Source: Morella rubra (taxonomy: Eukaryota; Streptophyta; Magnoliopsida; Fagales; Myricaceae). Taken from it: DNA of 64,000 bases. The number at the start of each line of letters is the position of its first letter. The stretch's first letter is position 1. The position numbers were made by a program, and so were the translations under genes. The notes below the pieces were generated by a model. That model did not search any database. It was not told the DNA's origin and was given only the letters and a program-made list of their open reading frames with translations. Location: NCBI GenBank assembly GCA_003952965.2, contig CM025852.1, positions 18,369,820-18,433,819 of the forward strand, read 5' to 3'. Shown here piece by piece: positions 46,612 to 60,184 of this stretch.

Positions 46612-47904
46612 GTTTAGAATGTGCCGATCACTTAAAGCGTGGATTTTGTTCACAATATCTTACATCTTCCATGGACGATGAATTGCAGACTTTAAAGCAG
46701 CATTGTCGCTAAGGCCTAGGAGTATCCTCGTGCCTCTCAATGTTTGCTTGCACTGGAGCAAAGTGGTCTTCTTCATGCGTGCTCGAAAGTAATTAATAAC
46801 TCTATAACTCGCAATCAAGATCTCTGAGTTTGGCTAACAGAGAAAACAATGATATCATTTTAGAACTTTAGAAGGCGATTCCAAGATAATGGCTAATAGT
46901 TTGTTTGCACACCAAAATTTTACACTTCTTAAAATTTTAACACAATAAAAAATTATAATATAATCTCTCTCCTCATCAAATTATTAATTTTCACTATAAT
47001 AAAATATTAAAAATTATCTCTCTCTTCACTTTTTCACCGAATCTAATACCCTAAAATTTTAACCACTCTAAAATTTTACAAATAAACACACCATTATGGA
47101 ATGAGTATCCAAAGATTGTGGAATAGAGGATTGAAGACACTGTTAAGGAGACAAGAAGAATTTTAAAAGATATGACCTAATGGAAAGCTAGAAGTGTTTG
47201 TAGATGTGCCAATTGTGTAGCGCACCATCTGACTTGTTGGGCTGCTGTTAGAATTTATTCTGGCGACTGCCGTGTTGTTGCCGAGCGCCTATATAGTTCG
47301 CTTTGGTTGTATGAGGGGTTTGAGTCAGAGTAGATTTCTGTTTTTTGTTTGTAAGTTCTGTACTGGTTTATCTGGGTTTAATAAAGAGGCGTTTTGATAA
47401 ATTAAAAAAAAAAAAAACGGATCTTTGGACAAATAGAGGTATTCTTTACACTTACACAGTTTTCACTTGTGAAGTCTAAGAGCAATACAGGCTATACAGC
47501 TCCTGTCTCAGTTCCAACTCTTTAGTGCTGGACACCGTTTAGGACAAATTGAAGGATTAGGACGAGAATAGATGGAATTCAATCTGAACAAAAAGAGACC
47601 AACCGGCAACTGATCAACCGCCGTTTTGTGAAATTCGTTTTGGTCGATTATGGTGCATTCGGCAACCAGAAGCAACTGAACTCATATTGGTCCGAATCGA
47701 GTTGAACTGTAGTTTCAGGCCCACTTGAAAAAGTATAAAAGGCCCAAACGCCTCACACAAATCTGAACCTCCCGCTCATTTCACTGTCCCTTCCCCGTAC
47801 AACCCCTAAATCAGTCCCCTCGTCACACAATCAAACTCCTTTTTCTCAGCCTCGCTTGCTCTTCCACTCTGTCTGTATCCGATTTTCTCAGCAAGAAAGT
47901 AAAA
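46612..47904. other. PPR 3' end, spacer and APC6 promoter
   Basis: Contains the MITE-like stretch at 46897-47094 and an A-run at about 47403-47416. The last about 100 bases are C/T-rich and are the probable APC6 leader. Confidence 0.45.
46897..47094. mobile_element. MITE-like AT-rich element
   Basis: About 200 bases with end similarity: left TAGTTTGTTTGCACACCAAA and reverse complement of the right end TGGTGTGTTTATTTGTAAAA. An internal AAAATTTTA motif recurs in both halves and CTCTCTC runs lie in the middle. The inverted ends are imperfect and no exact target duplication was found. It resembles the MITE at 27832-28227 in its internal CTCTC and AAATTT composition but not clearly in sequence. 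Confidence 0.35.
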
Positions 47905-50900
47905 ATGAGAGAGGAAGAGATAGAGAAGCTCCGGGGAGTGGTGCGGGACTGCGTGAGCAAACACCTGTACTCTTCTGCTATTTTCTTTGCGGACAAAGTG
48001 GCTGCCTTCACCAAAGACCCCGCCGACATCTACATGCAGGCCCAGGCCCTCTTCCTCGGCCGCCACTTCCGCCGCGCCTTCCACCTCCTCAACGCCTCCC
48101 AGATCGTCCTCCGCGACCTCCGCTTCCGCTACCTCGCTGCAAAATGCCTCGTAACCTTCATCCTCTAGTTTTATCAGGGGTTTTTTTCCCCCTTATATGT
48201 ATACAATTTGAAACGTAAGTTTAATTTTCATTCGCGGGGTTTGGATTTGCTTCGTTTTGATTTATGTCCATGTGGTGATTAGGAGGAACTCAAGGAGTGG
48301 GACCAATGCCTCTTGATGCTCGGCGATGCCAAAGTGGATGAACAAGGAAACGTGTTTGACACAAAGGACTGCAATGTCATGTACCTCGACAAAGATGGGG
48401 AAGACCGTGAGATAAATGTAAAGTTTTTTTTTTTTTTTTTTGGCTTTTGATTCGCTGTGTTATGTGCAACTTTGGCGGCTGTGTAGTTAACTAGATTAAT
48501 GTCTCCGTTGATATGTCAGTAATGTGTTTGATCAAGAAGCAATAAACTGTAAAATTCAGCTCAAATAATATGATATTAGCTCTTGGTTGTCTTTCGTCTA
48601 TAGAATTTTTTTAAAATGTTTATGATTAGTTTTTCCTTGTAAACCAGGCAGAACAAACCTTGGGATTAAGGGAGGATATTTAAGCCACAATTTGAACTGA
48701 ACTGCAAAGCGAGGGAATGGGGAGGGGGGGGGAGAAAGTCATATCTGTATATCTCAGACTAGTCTGGGTTAATAATGTTATTTCTTCCTTGGCATTAATG
48801 ACTAGTGACTGGTGCATAATTTTGGTCAGAAGTTGGTACATGCGAAAGAAAGAGAAAAAAACAACTGATATAATCATAGACAGAATTCTGATGTTGTCAG
48901 ATGGCTCTTTCTTCCACTCCCTGAATAGATTTACAATGCTACTTTTCTAGTCATTTGATTTGCTTTATCAGTAGTCAATTCATTAGACTTGGAGTTCATG
49001 ATTAGTTTTATTTACACAGAGAGGGCTTATGACTTTTTTTGATACCAAAAGCATTGGTGTCAGATGTGGCGCATTTAGGTTCTAGGTTTCCTTATTCATT
49101 GAAAGCTTTTAAATGGAATAATTAATTGTCCAATCTTCTAACAGATATCTTCAGCTATATGCTTTCTAAGAGGTAAGGCACATGAAGCTTCGGACAACCG
49201 TGCCCAGGCTCGACTATGGTTAGTTTCTTGTGGAATTTCGTTCAATCATCTAATAATTGCAAGGTTTTGAGGTTCAAACATTAAATCACTCTTTCTATTG
49301 GTACTTTTACGAGTTATAGAATTGTTTTTGATGGACACTTCTAAAAATGCTGAAGAATTTTGGAATATTAATATGTGTGACTTTGGTCAAAAAGAATTAA
49401 TTTGTTAGTTGAAGGTTTCTTTTTATTTACCCTTTTTGCAATGTTTTAAGGTACAAAGCAGCTGTCAAAGCTGATCCTTTATGTTACGAGGTACCTGCTA
49501 ATCATTTGAAAATTTTCTTTTCTGTTGATGTATGACATCATTTGTCAACTTAAGTTAGTGTCTTCTTCTGCTTGATTACTGTTGCCGCAGAAGGTGCGGA
49601 TTTCCTTTAAACATATTTGTCTTTTCAGATTAGCAACTCAATAACTGCTTCTGCCTAATTCAAGGTTGTTAACAGCTCTGTATCCTTTTGTCCCTTAATT
49701 TCCTGAAGATATTAGCTGTTAAAGACTTGTTCTGGTCATTTCTACCATAGCCGTTTAGAACAACATGAGAGTGTTATTAAGATGTTTTTGTCATGGTGAT
49801 ATCTTTCTCAGGCTCTGGAGCGTCTTATTGAAAATCACTTGCTGACTTGTGAGGAAGGTAAGAGGTCCTCAAACTATGTTTTTGGTGCTTTCAATTATGC
49901 ATGCTAGTGACTTCATGAAATATGAAACCTGATTTTCACTTTCTAGATTCCAGTAGTTAGTTTTTGGTGTAAGTGGTGAGAGTTACTTTAATCGACTTGC
50001 TCTAGCATGGTGTCATGACTTGTGGAAGCGGTAGCCATATATGCGCTATATCAAAAGGATTAGTATAGCTTACAATTGGTGTCTTCTAGGATTAGTACTG
50101 CTTGGAATGGCAAGGATAATGTTAGGGAATAAAAAAAATTGAAAAAAATGGATAACACCTAACAAGAAAAATGTATTTTGTTTTGGCTTGACCTGTAATC
50201 ATACGTGAACTAACAGATGGTATCAATTTCAATAACAACAAATCTGTAATGCCTTTCCATAATGTGAGACAGATTAAGGTTAAGATTCATGTCATCTTTT
50301 AGTGACCAGCATAATGTGGTGTTAATAGCTCGGCTTCGAGGCAATTTTTCGTGACCCAAAGAGATGCTAATATGTACTATACCGAAAGAATTAATCTGCT
50401 TTACAATTTGAGCCCCCAAGAATCACATATAAATCTCAGTTGCACTAGGAAACAACCCATTTTGAACTTAACATCAACACACAGCCTTTACAATCTACCA
50501 ACTGAATTCAGGTGTTTCACTATCTACGGTATTGCACGTGGTTCATTCACTGTAATATCAACTTAGTTTCATCCGGATACCATCACAAAGTCATCTAATT
50601 TTGCTGAGACAATTTATTACTTTAACTTTTTGAGTTCCTGCTGAATTTCAGAAGCAAGCTTACTCTCATCATTGCAAATCAGTCCTGAAGATGGATGGCT
50701 CTTGTCCTTCTATTCGTGTTTAATAAAGAAGGTGAGCAATGATGCATCTTTAATAATTACTAATCTAAATGTTGAAACATGTCATAGAACTCTGGTTCAC
50801 TTTTGTTGTCTTACAATTTTTTTGATTGGGAATTGTTAGCCGTGTGCTTGTGTGAATAATCAGTTCTATTTCTATGGCTACCCAGTATGACAAAGAAAAT

Positions 50901-53900
50901 GTGGTAGAAGCCAAATTTAGAGAACTTGAAAAAGAAAGTTGCATCAGTGACCCTTCTGATCCATCCGTTGTCCGTACACTAGAAGCCAACACCGATCTTT
51001 TGGCCTGCAAAGCTGAATACTACCATCAATGTGGGGAATATCAAAAATGTTTTGAACTAACTTCTGTGTAAGTCACATCTGGTTTAGAGCTACAGCTACA
51101 ATGTATTCTAAGGTGTCTTTATACTAGCTGAGCTATATCATTTTTGTTGCAGACTACTTGAAAAAGATCCTTTCCATCTGAAAAGTACCTTGGTGCATTT
51201 AGCAGCAGCTACGGAGCTTGGACATTCAAATGAACTCTATCTTATGGCATGCAATTTAGTGAAGGACTATCCTCAAAAGTAAGCATGGCTTTGATTTATC
51301 CATCATCTCTCCTGTTGCAATCTGTGGTATTATTATGTACTATTCTATTTCATATGCCTTGCTCACTTTCTAAGGTGTTTATAAACCATGATCTAGCATG
51401 GGATGTTTTACTCTACCCCCCCCTCCCCTCCTCCTCCTCCTCCTCCTCCTCTTCTTCTCCTGCCCTTTCCCCCAACCCCAAAGATAGAAAAACCAAAAAT
51501 GTAAAATGTTGTGTTTTGATGTTCCTTGATATGTAAAATCATTTTTAGATTTGCCTTGGAATAATATATTTTGAGTGCCAAGAGTTGATTCTAATAAGAA
51601 CTTCTCTGTTTTTAGGGCTTTATCATGGTTTGCTGTTGGTTGCTACTACTATTGTATCAAGAAGTACGATCAGTCACGCCGTTATTTCAGGTTAATATCT
51701 AGCAACAGGCCCAAGTTGAATTACATTACTTTTGAGCTGCCATGCATATGCTATATGTTTAACCCAGAATTCATTGGTTTCTGGTCTATAAATTGGATCA
51801 AGAAAGCATAAAGTTCTGTCTCTTGACTAGTATGATATTCTGAGTTTATCGCATTGTCATTCCTGGATTGTTATCCTCTCCACCTGTGCAAATGGACAAT
51901 CAACATTCTCCAATTTTAGGTTGGTGTTATTTGTTGATACTCCTATTGCTTAGATGTGCTAGTTGATGCCCTTCCTTGTTTTTGGTCAATTGCCTGCAAA
52001 AATATTGGTTGTGTTTAGCATCATCAGTTCAGCTATTTTGTGAATTATTTGCATTTGGGGTAGGTATCTTTTGTAATGGTTCCTTAAATATATTTCTAAT
52101 TGTTACATTTTTCGAACAAATATGGATTTATTATTTTATAATGGCTTCATTGCTTGGAAATGTTCAACGCATCCATTGATGGTATGTTGTGTGTAGATCA
52201 GATTATTTATACTGTCCCAAATTGGTGCTTGGTCCTGCCCAAACATGATCTGTTGCCGGCTCTTTTCATGTTCGTGGCATTCCAAAGTAATCATCTATGC
52301 ATGGGTTTGAGACATTTGGAATTGTTAGAGTAGTAATAAGTGCTTTGCGGATTTCCAGTCATTCTTCTTTCTACTCTTTCTTGGTTTGCCATAGAGGATT
52401 GTGGTATGATGTGTTGTTTGTCTGGTATCTCTGTTGTACACCTCTTGTTTTCTTGTGCTATGCTATTTCATGTCTTTCCAATAGATTGTTCATCACTTGT
52501 CAAAAGATAGAGAAAGGACTTGTGCTTTGTTTGCTTTGTTTCCTCCTTGCTTGTTGCATTTATAATGCATAGCTTTGTTCCGGCTCTACCTGTTGCAGTA
52601 CATGATTGTGCTTTGATATGTTGATTGTCTGGTGTCTCTGTTGTACTCACCTTGTTTACTTGGGCTATGCTATTGCATGTCTTTCCTGCTCTTTCCAATA
52701 GATTGTTCATGACTTATCACAAGATAGCGAAGGAACTAGTGTTTTGTTTCCTGCTCTGCTTGTTGTATATAGAACGTGTAGCTTTTCTATCGTCTGTTTG
52801 GTTTCCAATAAGACAATCTTTAACACTGGTGCTTTGTTATATGATATAAAATATTTGCATGACTGTATATTTGAAGCTGATTTCTTACTGTCTTTGTGTA
52901 CTCCATAGCAAAGCTACAAGTCTAGATGGGACATTTCCGCCTGCTTGGATAGGTTATGGAAATGCATATGCTGCTAAAGACGAGGGTGATCAAGCAATGT
53001 CGGCATATCGCACTGCTGCTCGTTTATTTCCAGGGTATTGTTCTATTGAATTCTTCATTATAGTGAATTGTTATTCCACTATCGTTTTGTGTGTAATTAT
53101 AAAAAAAAAAAAAAAAACTATTGTTTTCTGTCACTTTGCCATGTAGTTAAGAAGATGCGTTTTGCCTGAACTTTCACCATTGTCTGCCTTCTCCTTGACC
53201 AAAATACTCGTACATAATTAGCTTACATTCTGGAACTCTGATTCCTAATGCCTAAGTGTCTGAAATATATCATGCAATTGCTAGTGGTACTCCATAACTT
53301 GTGGTAGAATGGCTAGGACTCTTATTTGCACAACGCACATGTTTTGAATTGGTTATATTCTCAAATGAATTTTCTACTGCCACTTCTGGCTGCACACGCA
53401 GTAGATTATATTAAGCTGGTAGTTAGTGACCTCATCAGCAATGCAAGTTTTGGGAGTTAGAAAGCGGTAAAATGAACCTTTCAGAAATTTCGGTTTCAAT
53501 ATCCTCAGATGAAACCTCCATGATGTTCACCATACAGAAGTCTTTTTCTTTTTATTTATAATTTGTTCCTTTACAGGTTAAATATTGATATTCACTTATT
53601 CCAGGTGCCATTTACCAACTTTGTACATTGGGATGGAGTATATGCGAACCCACAGCTTTAAGCTTGCTGAGCAGGTTACTTACCCTCTTGATAACATTTG
53701 CAGATTGACAGTCAATTAGTTTCAAGAAATGTGAAGTGGTTTGACATTAGAGGGCTATTTTGTGATCTTGTCCTGTGGGAATTGCTGTGACTAAACTCTG
53801 ACCATAGTTCTTTTCTAAAATGATTTTGGTAAACCCGTTTAAGGAGAAAATAGAGCTAAAACTGTTGCGGTGTTGACGATAATAATTTTTTTTATTCTCA

Positions 53901-56900
53901 TCGCCAGATGCATGTAAGACTGTTATCATTAAAGGTATCTATCCAACTAAAAGAAAGGTGTCGAATTCTGGAATCTACTTAGACTTAAGGAGCTAAACTT
54001 AAGGAGCTAAAACTGGTTCACATGTTGGTTAATTTAATTTTTTCGTCGTTTTTTGATTGAAAGTGGTCATGGCTTCTGAAATCATAGAGGCTACTGTGCG
54101 CTGATGCTAAAAATTTGGCATGAAATATATGGCTTAAGATCTGTTTTATCAGTCCTCCTTTGCGTACTTGATCCATGTTCTAGTTCTTGTATCAAAAACT
54201 TCCAAATCTAGAATAGAAAATTTATGAAATGAAAACCAGAAAGAAGACAAATATTTCACTCCAGTGATTGGTCCTTACAGATATCCTGTATCACAATCTT
54301 GGGTCCTGGGTGGGGAGCTTTAGGTATCGCATTTAGTTGAGTATTTTTGTATGCAGTTGCTACGCTAGCGGTACACATTTTGATTATAGTCCTAATTTTT
54401 ATCATTATGCTAAACAATAGCCCTTGTGGTTACAAACAAGAGGAAAATGTATTTTGCATCTCAACCTCATGGCGAATGTTAAATGGAGATCTGCAAGTGT
54501 GACACTTGAGCTCTCAAACTATGATATGTGTAAATGTGCAGCTTTTGTTTAAATCCAATCTTCAAAATTGTGACACGGGAATTTTTGTCAATTTTAATGG
54601 GCATATCTGGGGTCCTCGTTGAAAATATTTTGTAATTTAAAAGACTCGGTGTGTCAAACTCAGTAGTTTTAGACAGATATCCTGTATCACAATCTTGGGT
54701 CCTGGGTGGGGAGCTTTAGGTATCGCATTTAGTTGAGTATTTTTGTATGCAGTTGCTACGCTAGCGGTACACATTTTGATTATAGTCCTAATTTTTATCA
54801 TTATGCTAAACAATAGCCCTTGTGGTCTACAAACAAGAGGAAAATGTATTTTGCATCTCAACCTCATGGCGAATGTTAAATGGAGATCTAAACCGGCAAG
54901 TTGACACTTGAGCTCTCAAACTATGATATGTGTAAATGTGCAGCTTTTGTTTAAATCCAATCTTCAAAATTGTGACACGGGATCTATTTTTGTCTGGGCA
55001 TATCTGGGGTCCTCGTTGAAAATATTTTGTAATTTACTCGGTGTGTCAAACTCAGTAGTTTTGATCCTGGTTTGGCATTGGTAATAGTTTGATTTTACAG
55101 TTTTTTACTTGAACTATAGAAGGCAAGTGAAGAAAAAGAAAGACAAAATATTTACTCTCTTGAATGTAGGGATGTAGTTGTGAAGCCAGAGTTATAGAAC
55201 ATCTCTAGAAAGATTGCATGCAGGGATTTGCTAATAGCGTAGAGACCTTTTTAAATTGAAGTTATCCAAAAGAAGCTGGGTAGGCTTTATTTGTTTAGCT
55301 ATTGACATTTAGTTGTTATTGAATATATAGCTTAATTCAAATTGGCTAAGCCTTCATCTAATAGTAGTGGTTGGCTATTTTAATTCTTAATGCCACTGCC
55401 TTATCTCAGGCAATGTCCCCAGTTACTGAATTAGTATTTGTATCTTCTCGTATTGAACCATGTCTTGTACATTTTTGTAAGCACTTTTTTTGACCTGATG
55501 CATTCATAGCTCTCTCTTGCATATGCCAAGACCATTATAAATGTCTTCCCCTTATTTTATGTTCAATAGGTGTCACCCTACCTTTATCTTTCACAGTGCT
55601 GTTGCATGTCCTTTTTCTTACTTTTAAAGTATCATGGATGCTTCTCTATCCACATCTTCTCATGTTTATTGTTTCTATTAAACTGTCAAATTTTTGATAG
55701 ACCTATTTGTCTTCAGTTTTTTATGCAGGCCAAGGCAATATGCCCTTCAGATCCGCTTGTATATAATGAACTTGGAGTTGTTGCATATCATATGAAAGAG
55801 TAAACATATTTTGCCCTCTTGAAGTGTGTCCCTCTTGATTCTATTGGATAATATTCATGTGAAAAGTACGTTTTCATATAGTCACAGAGTTCCTAATGTT
55901 TAAAGCTTTTATACGGACAGCATGGTGAATTCGTAAAATTGTCAAATAATTGCTTTTTAATTAAACTTGGTGACTTGACTGAGGACTTTAGTGTTTGTGA
56001 AATTTGGAGTCTTCATGAAATTTCGACAAAGATGGCAGAGGCAAAATTCTGACTTTGGCATTGTTATTCTTAAGTTCATAGAAATTGTGCCCTTTACATG
56101 ACTTCACATATGGTCTTACCAGGTGTTAACTTTGTATTTGGGTTCTCTTAACTTTATTAGCATTTGAGCTAACTAGGTCTTCTATCTTACCTAACAAAAT
56201 GAGCTCTTTGAAACTAGACAACTTCAATGAAGGAAACTTTGTGGACATGGTTATCTGAATTCAGCCCCAGATTGCTATGTGCGTATCAGTTGTGAGATGT
56301 GATTTAAACTCTTCTACTGTTTTTAACTACATTAATATTTTTAGGTTATAAGTTTTAGGCCCACTAGTGGACCAAAACTTGGTACCTATTTTATCGACAT
56401 GAATACTAATGATCTACATTGCCAAATGTAAATTTCTCACTATTGATATACATTGCAAAAGGTGATTTGCTGGTAGTTGTTATCTTCCTCATCAACCTCA
56501 TCTCGTCAGTTCTTCCTGTATAACTGGAACTTCTGTTTTTGATCCTTGAAAAATTAAGGAAAATAGAAGTACACTGAAGAGATTAGACTGCCCTAATACA
56601 AAGCCTGAACATGAAAGGGCTTTGCTATTAATAGATATGTACAAGCACTACGCAAATGAATAATATGAACTCCCAAAAATAACTACAGACAAGAGCAGTA
56701 GAAAGATGTGATAATGACCCCCCCCTTAGTGCATATGACCCAGTGCCCATTTCGTAGATGATCAGACACTGATGGGAACCAAAACCCACACAATATAGGT
56801 GGCTTCTTAATAAAATAAGTAGTAGTAAAAGTTCCTGATCTCTCTAAGTCTTAAAAACAGCAAGAAGTTGAGCTTTATGATTGAACTTGAGTGCTTTGGT

Positions 56901-58709
56901 TTGAGCCTCGCAAACACTATGAGCTATTGTGTCTTGAAACAACAAAGTGCTAACCACTCAAGCCTGAACTAACAAATGCAGGCTTTAAAATTGAGTCTTC
57001 TTGAGAATAGATCTATTAAACCCTGCTTAACATCTACACATTGTATGCATAATCTTGATCAGCATAATTCTGTATTTGATCAGGTATAATAAAGCTGTGT
57101 GGTGGTTTGAGAAGACTTTATCTCACATTCCATCTCCCTTAAGCGAGTTATGGGAACCGACCGTGGTTAATCTTGCCCATGCATACAGAAAGTTAAAGTA
57201 TGTCTCTGAGATGAGTTCTTAGTGCTGTTTTACTTCCTTGGATTTTCTTTTGTTAATCACCTTCTTAGAGCTTGAAGATGTTTTCTTGTTAATTTTTTGT
57301 TTTTCATGGAGTTTTTAAAAATAGAATAGCAAAGACTATTTAGAATTATTCTATTTTCTTCTGTTTTTTTAGTAGTATATGGTTATCGCAGTATTTCTGT
57401 ATGTATTCTGATAGTCGTGGTCTAGACTGTGGGCAACCTGAATAGAGAAAAACATTTTGGTTCTCTTCCACTACCTTGTTGCTATTGCTACCTGTGATGG
57501 ACTCTAATTGCTCTGAAAGTAAGACGACAGCGGTTAGCACTTGTAGATGCACGGCACTCTCATCTCCTTGCAGTGTTGCCTCATCGATATGATATTGCTT
57601 GGACTTATCATGGTAATCTACTATGTCTTAGGATGTACCATGAAGCAATTTCATACTACGAGAAAGCACTCACATTAACAACAAGAAGTGTAAGCACTTA
57701 CGCAGGTCTCGCATACGCTTACCATTTGCAGGTAGCTTAGATTTCCTTTGCTCTTTTGGTTTTGCTCATTCTTTGTTCTATGTGGGCCATTTGTTTTTCT
57801 TTCTATTTTTGTTGTTAGCTTCTTTTCTTCTTTTTCATTGTCATCATGACTTTCATGAGAAAAGGGCACCCCACTTTTGTTCCCTTTTCAGAATGCCTTT
57901 AAATGCTTACCCCTACAAATAAGTGCTACACAGATCAAACACGGGCAGAGCAACTGCTTCTAGTTTTTTTCCCCTCTCGGTCTGCTTGGGCTTATCCTTC
58001 TAGCTAGACTACTATGATTTGTGTGGTCGTGCGTGTTATGACATGCTTGCATGTGTTACGTCTTCTGTCAAGTTTCTGCACGAGTTGGAATGATCTGGAG
58101 AATGCAGGTAAAAAGAATTTGAATCGGTTTATGGGGCTTCCAGTTCCTCTTAATGTAAGCATAGATAACCATGTTATATATGCCCTGTTTCAAAAATTTA
58201 CTGATTGGCGAAACCAAAGGCTAATTTTTCCATGGCCTTTAGAAGTCGGCATCAATCAAAGATTTTCCAGGCATGGTTGAATTGTGGGACAGATCTTTAG
58301 CATTTCATTCATAAGACTAAATACACATTTCTTGCTTTAAGGCATCACTTGGACTTGTCTCCAAGCACGGGAAGATTTCAAATACTTATTTGCATTTTGA
58401 ACCCTGAGAATTATAGTGATTAGGGCCATTTTGATGTTTCTCTTTCTCTTCCTCTTGACCTATCTTCAGGATAACTTTAGTGCAGCAATTACATACTATC
58501 ACAAGGTGCGTAATCAGTGTTTCACTTGAGTGGTCTTTATTTTGAGGCATGTCAAATACACTACGGTTTTGAATTTGTCTCCATTGTTCTTGTAACCAAA
58601 TCAGGCTCTATGGCTGCAACCGGATGATCAGTTCTGCACTGAAATGCTAAGTTTAGCTCTTGTAGACGAATGCCGCAGTGGAGTGGACTCGAAAACTGAG
58701 TTCAGATGA
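47905..58709 (+). CDS. APC6: Anaphase-promoting complex subunit 6 (CDC16 homologue)
   Basis: APC6/CDC16 is a TPR scaffold of the anaphase-promoting complex, the E3 ligase that drives mitotic exit. Sixteen coding exons: 47905-48150, 48283-48417, 49145-49218, 49451-49490, 49812-49857, 50652-50731, 50886-51067, 51153-51278, 51616-51690, 52909-53034, 53605-53674, 55717-55799, 57084-57197, 57632-57731, 58470-58505 and 58605-58709. All have GT/AG borders and join in frame to 545 residues (Arabidopsis APC6 is about 543). The N-terminus MREEEIEKLRGVVRDCVSKHLY and TPR units such as PAWIGYGNAYAAKDEGDQAMSAY, PSDPLVYNELGVVAYHMKEY and STYAGLAYAYHLQ are visible. The protein ends after a polar tail. Introns hold tandem duplications at 52390-52800 and 54278-55063. 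Confidence 0.94.
51420..51475. repeat. C/T-rich microsatellite (CTC)n in an APC6 intron
   Basis: An imperfect run of CCT/CTC triplets between exons 8 and 9. Confidence 0.85.
52390..52800. repeat. Diverged two-copy tandem repeat (about 210 bp) in an APC6 intron
   Basis: TTTCCAATAGATTGTTCATCACTTGTC near 52476 recurs as TTTCCAATAGATTGTTCATGACTTATC near 52693 (offset 217), with flanking similarity on both sides (TTGTCTGGTATCTCTGTTGTAC and TTGTCTGGTGTCTCTGTTGTAC). Substitutions and a 10-base insertion show it is old. It lies between exons 9 and 10. Confidence 0.8.
54278..55063. repeat. Two-copy 396-bp tandem repeat in an APC6 intron
   Basis: CAGATATCCTGTATCACAATC begins at 54278 and 54674. The copies run to CTCAGTAGTTTT near 54665 and near 55063. 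Most of the sequence is identical, but three short patches differ by small insertions or replacements (around 54490/54888, 54580/54982 and 54640/55035). It lies between exons 11 and 12. Confidence 0.92.
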
Positions 58710-59203
58710 AGTGAGGTTTTTGGTTTGATGCTAAGGTTATTCTGTAAAAAAAGATGCCATATTGGTTAAATTTATTGTAATCTTCAACGTGACATGTTTC
58801 TATCAAAGATTAGGCGATATGTATTATTTTCCAAACCTTGTTTGCATCAAGGATGATTTTGAGCAATGGTCGACTCTTTTTCTATCAATCAATCCGGCTG
58901 TAACATTATTTTTTTTCTCTGTTTCTGGTATGGTGCGCAATGAACATTATACCGTGCATGCAATTTGCCATGAGTGAAACCTCGTTTGCTGCATACAAAG
59001 TTCTGTATAGCTGTTTTCGTATTAGCAACTCTTTCTTAAAAGCCATGATGATAAGTTAAAAAACCAAAAATAAAAAAAATACTAATTGTATTTTGTACCC
59101 GTAAATTGTTATAGTTTTTGTAATGTACACCTAAACTATCATGGATGACCCATTGCACCCTTATGGCATTAATTTTTTTTTTTTGACTTGCGCTTGTCAA
59201 GTT
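58710..59203. other. APC6 3'-UTR and spacer
   Basis: Contains a T-run at about 59171-59183 and no coding signal. The 3'-UTR end is not resolved. Confidence 0.5.
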
Positions 59204-60184
59204 GAGATTGTGCCAAGTCTTTTTTTTTTTTTTTTTTAAGTAAACGTGAAATTTCATTTCACTAGAAACAGTACAACAGTGCTGAGTACAAATAAGAAGC
59301 CTCTAAGGCCCGATTCAATGAACAGAGGCATAAAATCCATAATAGCAATATTAAAGGCTCGAAGGGCCAGACATCCAACGGTCTTAAAGGCCTGAATCAA
59401 GATGGCCATAAAGGCCTCATGCAGATGGACCAAAAGGCCCATAGATTTTAAACAGGTCTAAAGACCCAAAGTAAACTTCGCCAGCGGAGATAGCGAACAA
59501 CGGAGTCCCTTGAAACTCATCCATAATAGCATGGTCATAAGTAGGAAAGCACGAAAAGCCAAAAACTGCCGATCAGCCACTGCAAAGAGGAACCAGCAAC
59601 CAATATGTTCATGTCCGCAGGGAGCCTCGACAGTAAGGATTCCGCGAGATCCTTCCCACAAAAGTCTAGAAAAATGAAATTATTAGAGACAACAATAAAA
59701 AAGCAAAGCACACAACAAAAGAACCCCATGGACTGCTAGCCAAAACAAAGAGCCGAAGAAAACCACAAATAGCAACCCAAACAAAGCATAAAAAGGGCGT
59801 GCGCATGAGATCGTCACGCGCCGCCGCAATAGCCCTGGAGAGATGTGCAAAGGATCGCTTGGAGCTGAAGTACTCTGCCATGTTGAGCGTGGCTGCCAAA
59901 AAGCCTCCAAACCGGCTAGATCTAGCCATGAAAATAAACAAAACGAAGGAGCCCATAAGTGCGGTACTGAAGGGGAGAAGAGAAAGGACAGCCAAGGGAC
60001 GGAAAGGGAAGAGAGGGAGAGGGAAGGGAGAGACGGGAGGAGCAAGCTCCTCCCATCGCCGAAAGCTACTGGAGAAAACAGTCAAAAGAGGCTAGGAAGG
60101 GTCTGGAGAGAGGGCAGACGCCTCTCTCTAGAAAACGCGTTTTGCCTTTTTTTCGATGTTCTCCCCGAGATTGTGCCAAGTCTT
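59204..60184 (-). mobile_element. Retroposon with 18-bp target-site duplication and poly-A tail
   Basis: The element body is about 59222-60166 (945 bp), read on the minus strand. It ends in an A-tail (T-run at about 59220-59238 on the plus strand). The flanks are exact direct copies GAGATTGTGCCAAGTCTT at 59204-59221 and 60167-60184, the size range of L1-type target-primed insertion. The 5' half is GC-rich with overlapping open frames, including a 139-codon frame at 59666-60085 that has no recognised domain. The 3' part carries repeated GGCCTTT/AAGGCC motifs. No RT is seen, so it is probably non-autonomous (LINE-derived or a large retroposon); a processed host transcript cannot be excluded. 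Confidence 0.85.

Noticed and set aside
54637-54867. 76-codon minus-strand frame in an APC6 intron
   Set aside because: Falls inside the 396-bp tandem repeat and is broken in the other copy.
59683-60045. Leu/Phe/Ser-rich 120-codon frame overlapping the 139-codon frame of the retroposon
   Set aside because: Two overlapping frames on the same strand plus two on the other strand indicate composition, not coding.
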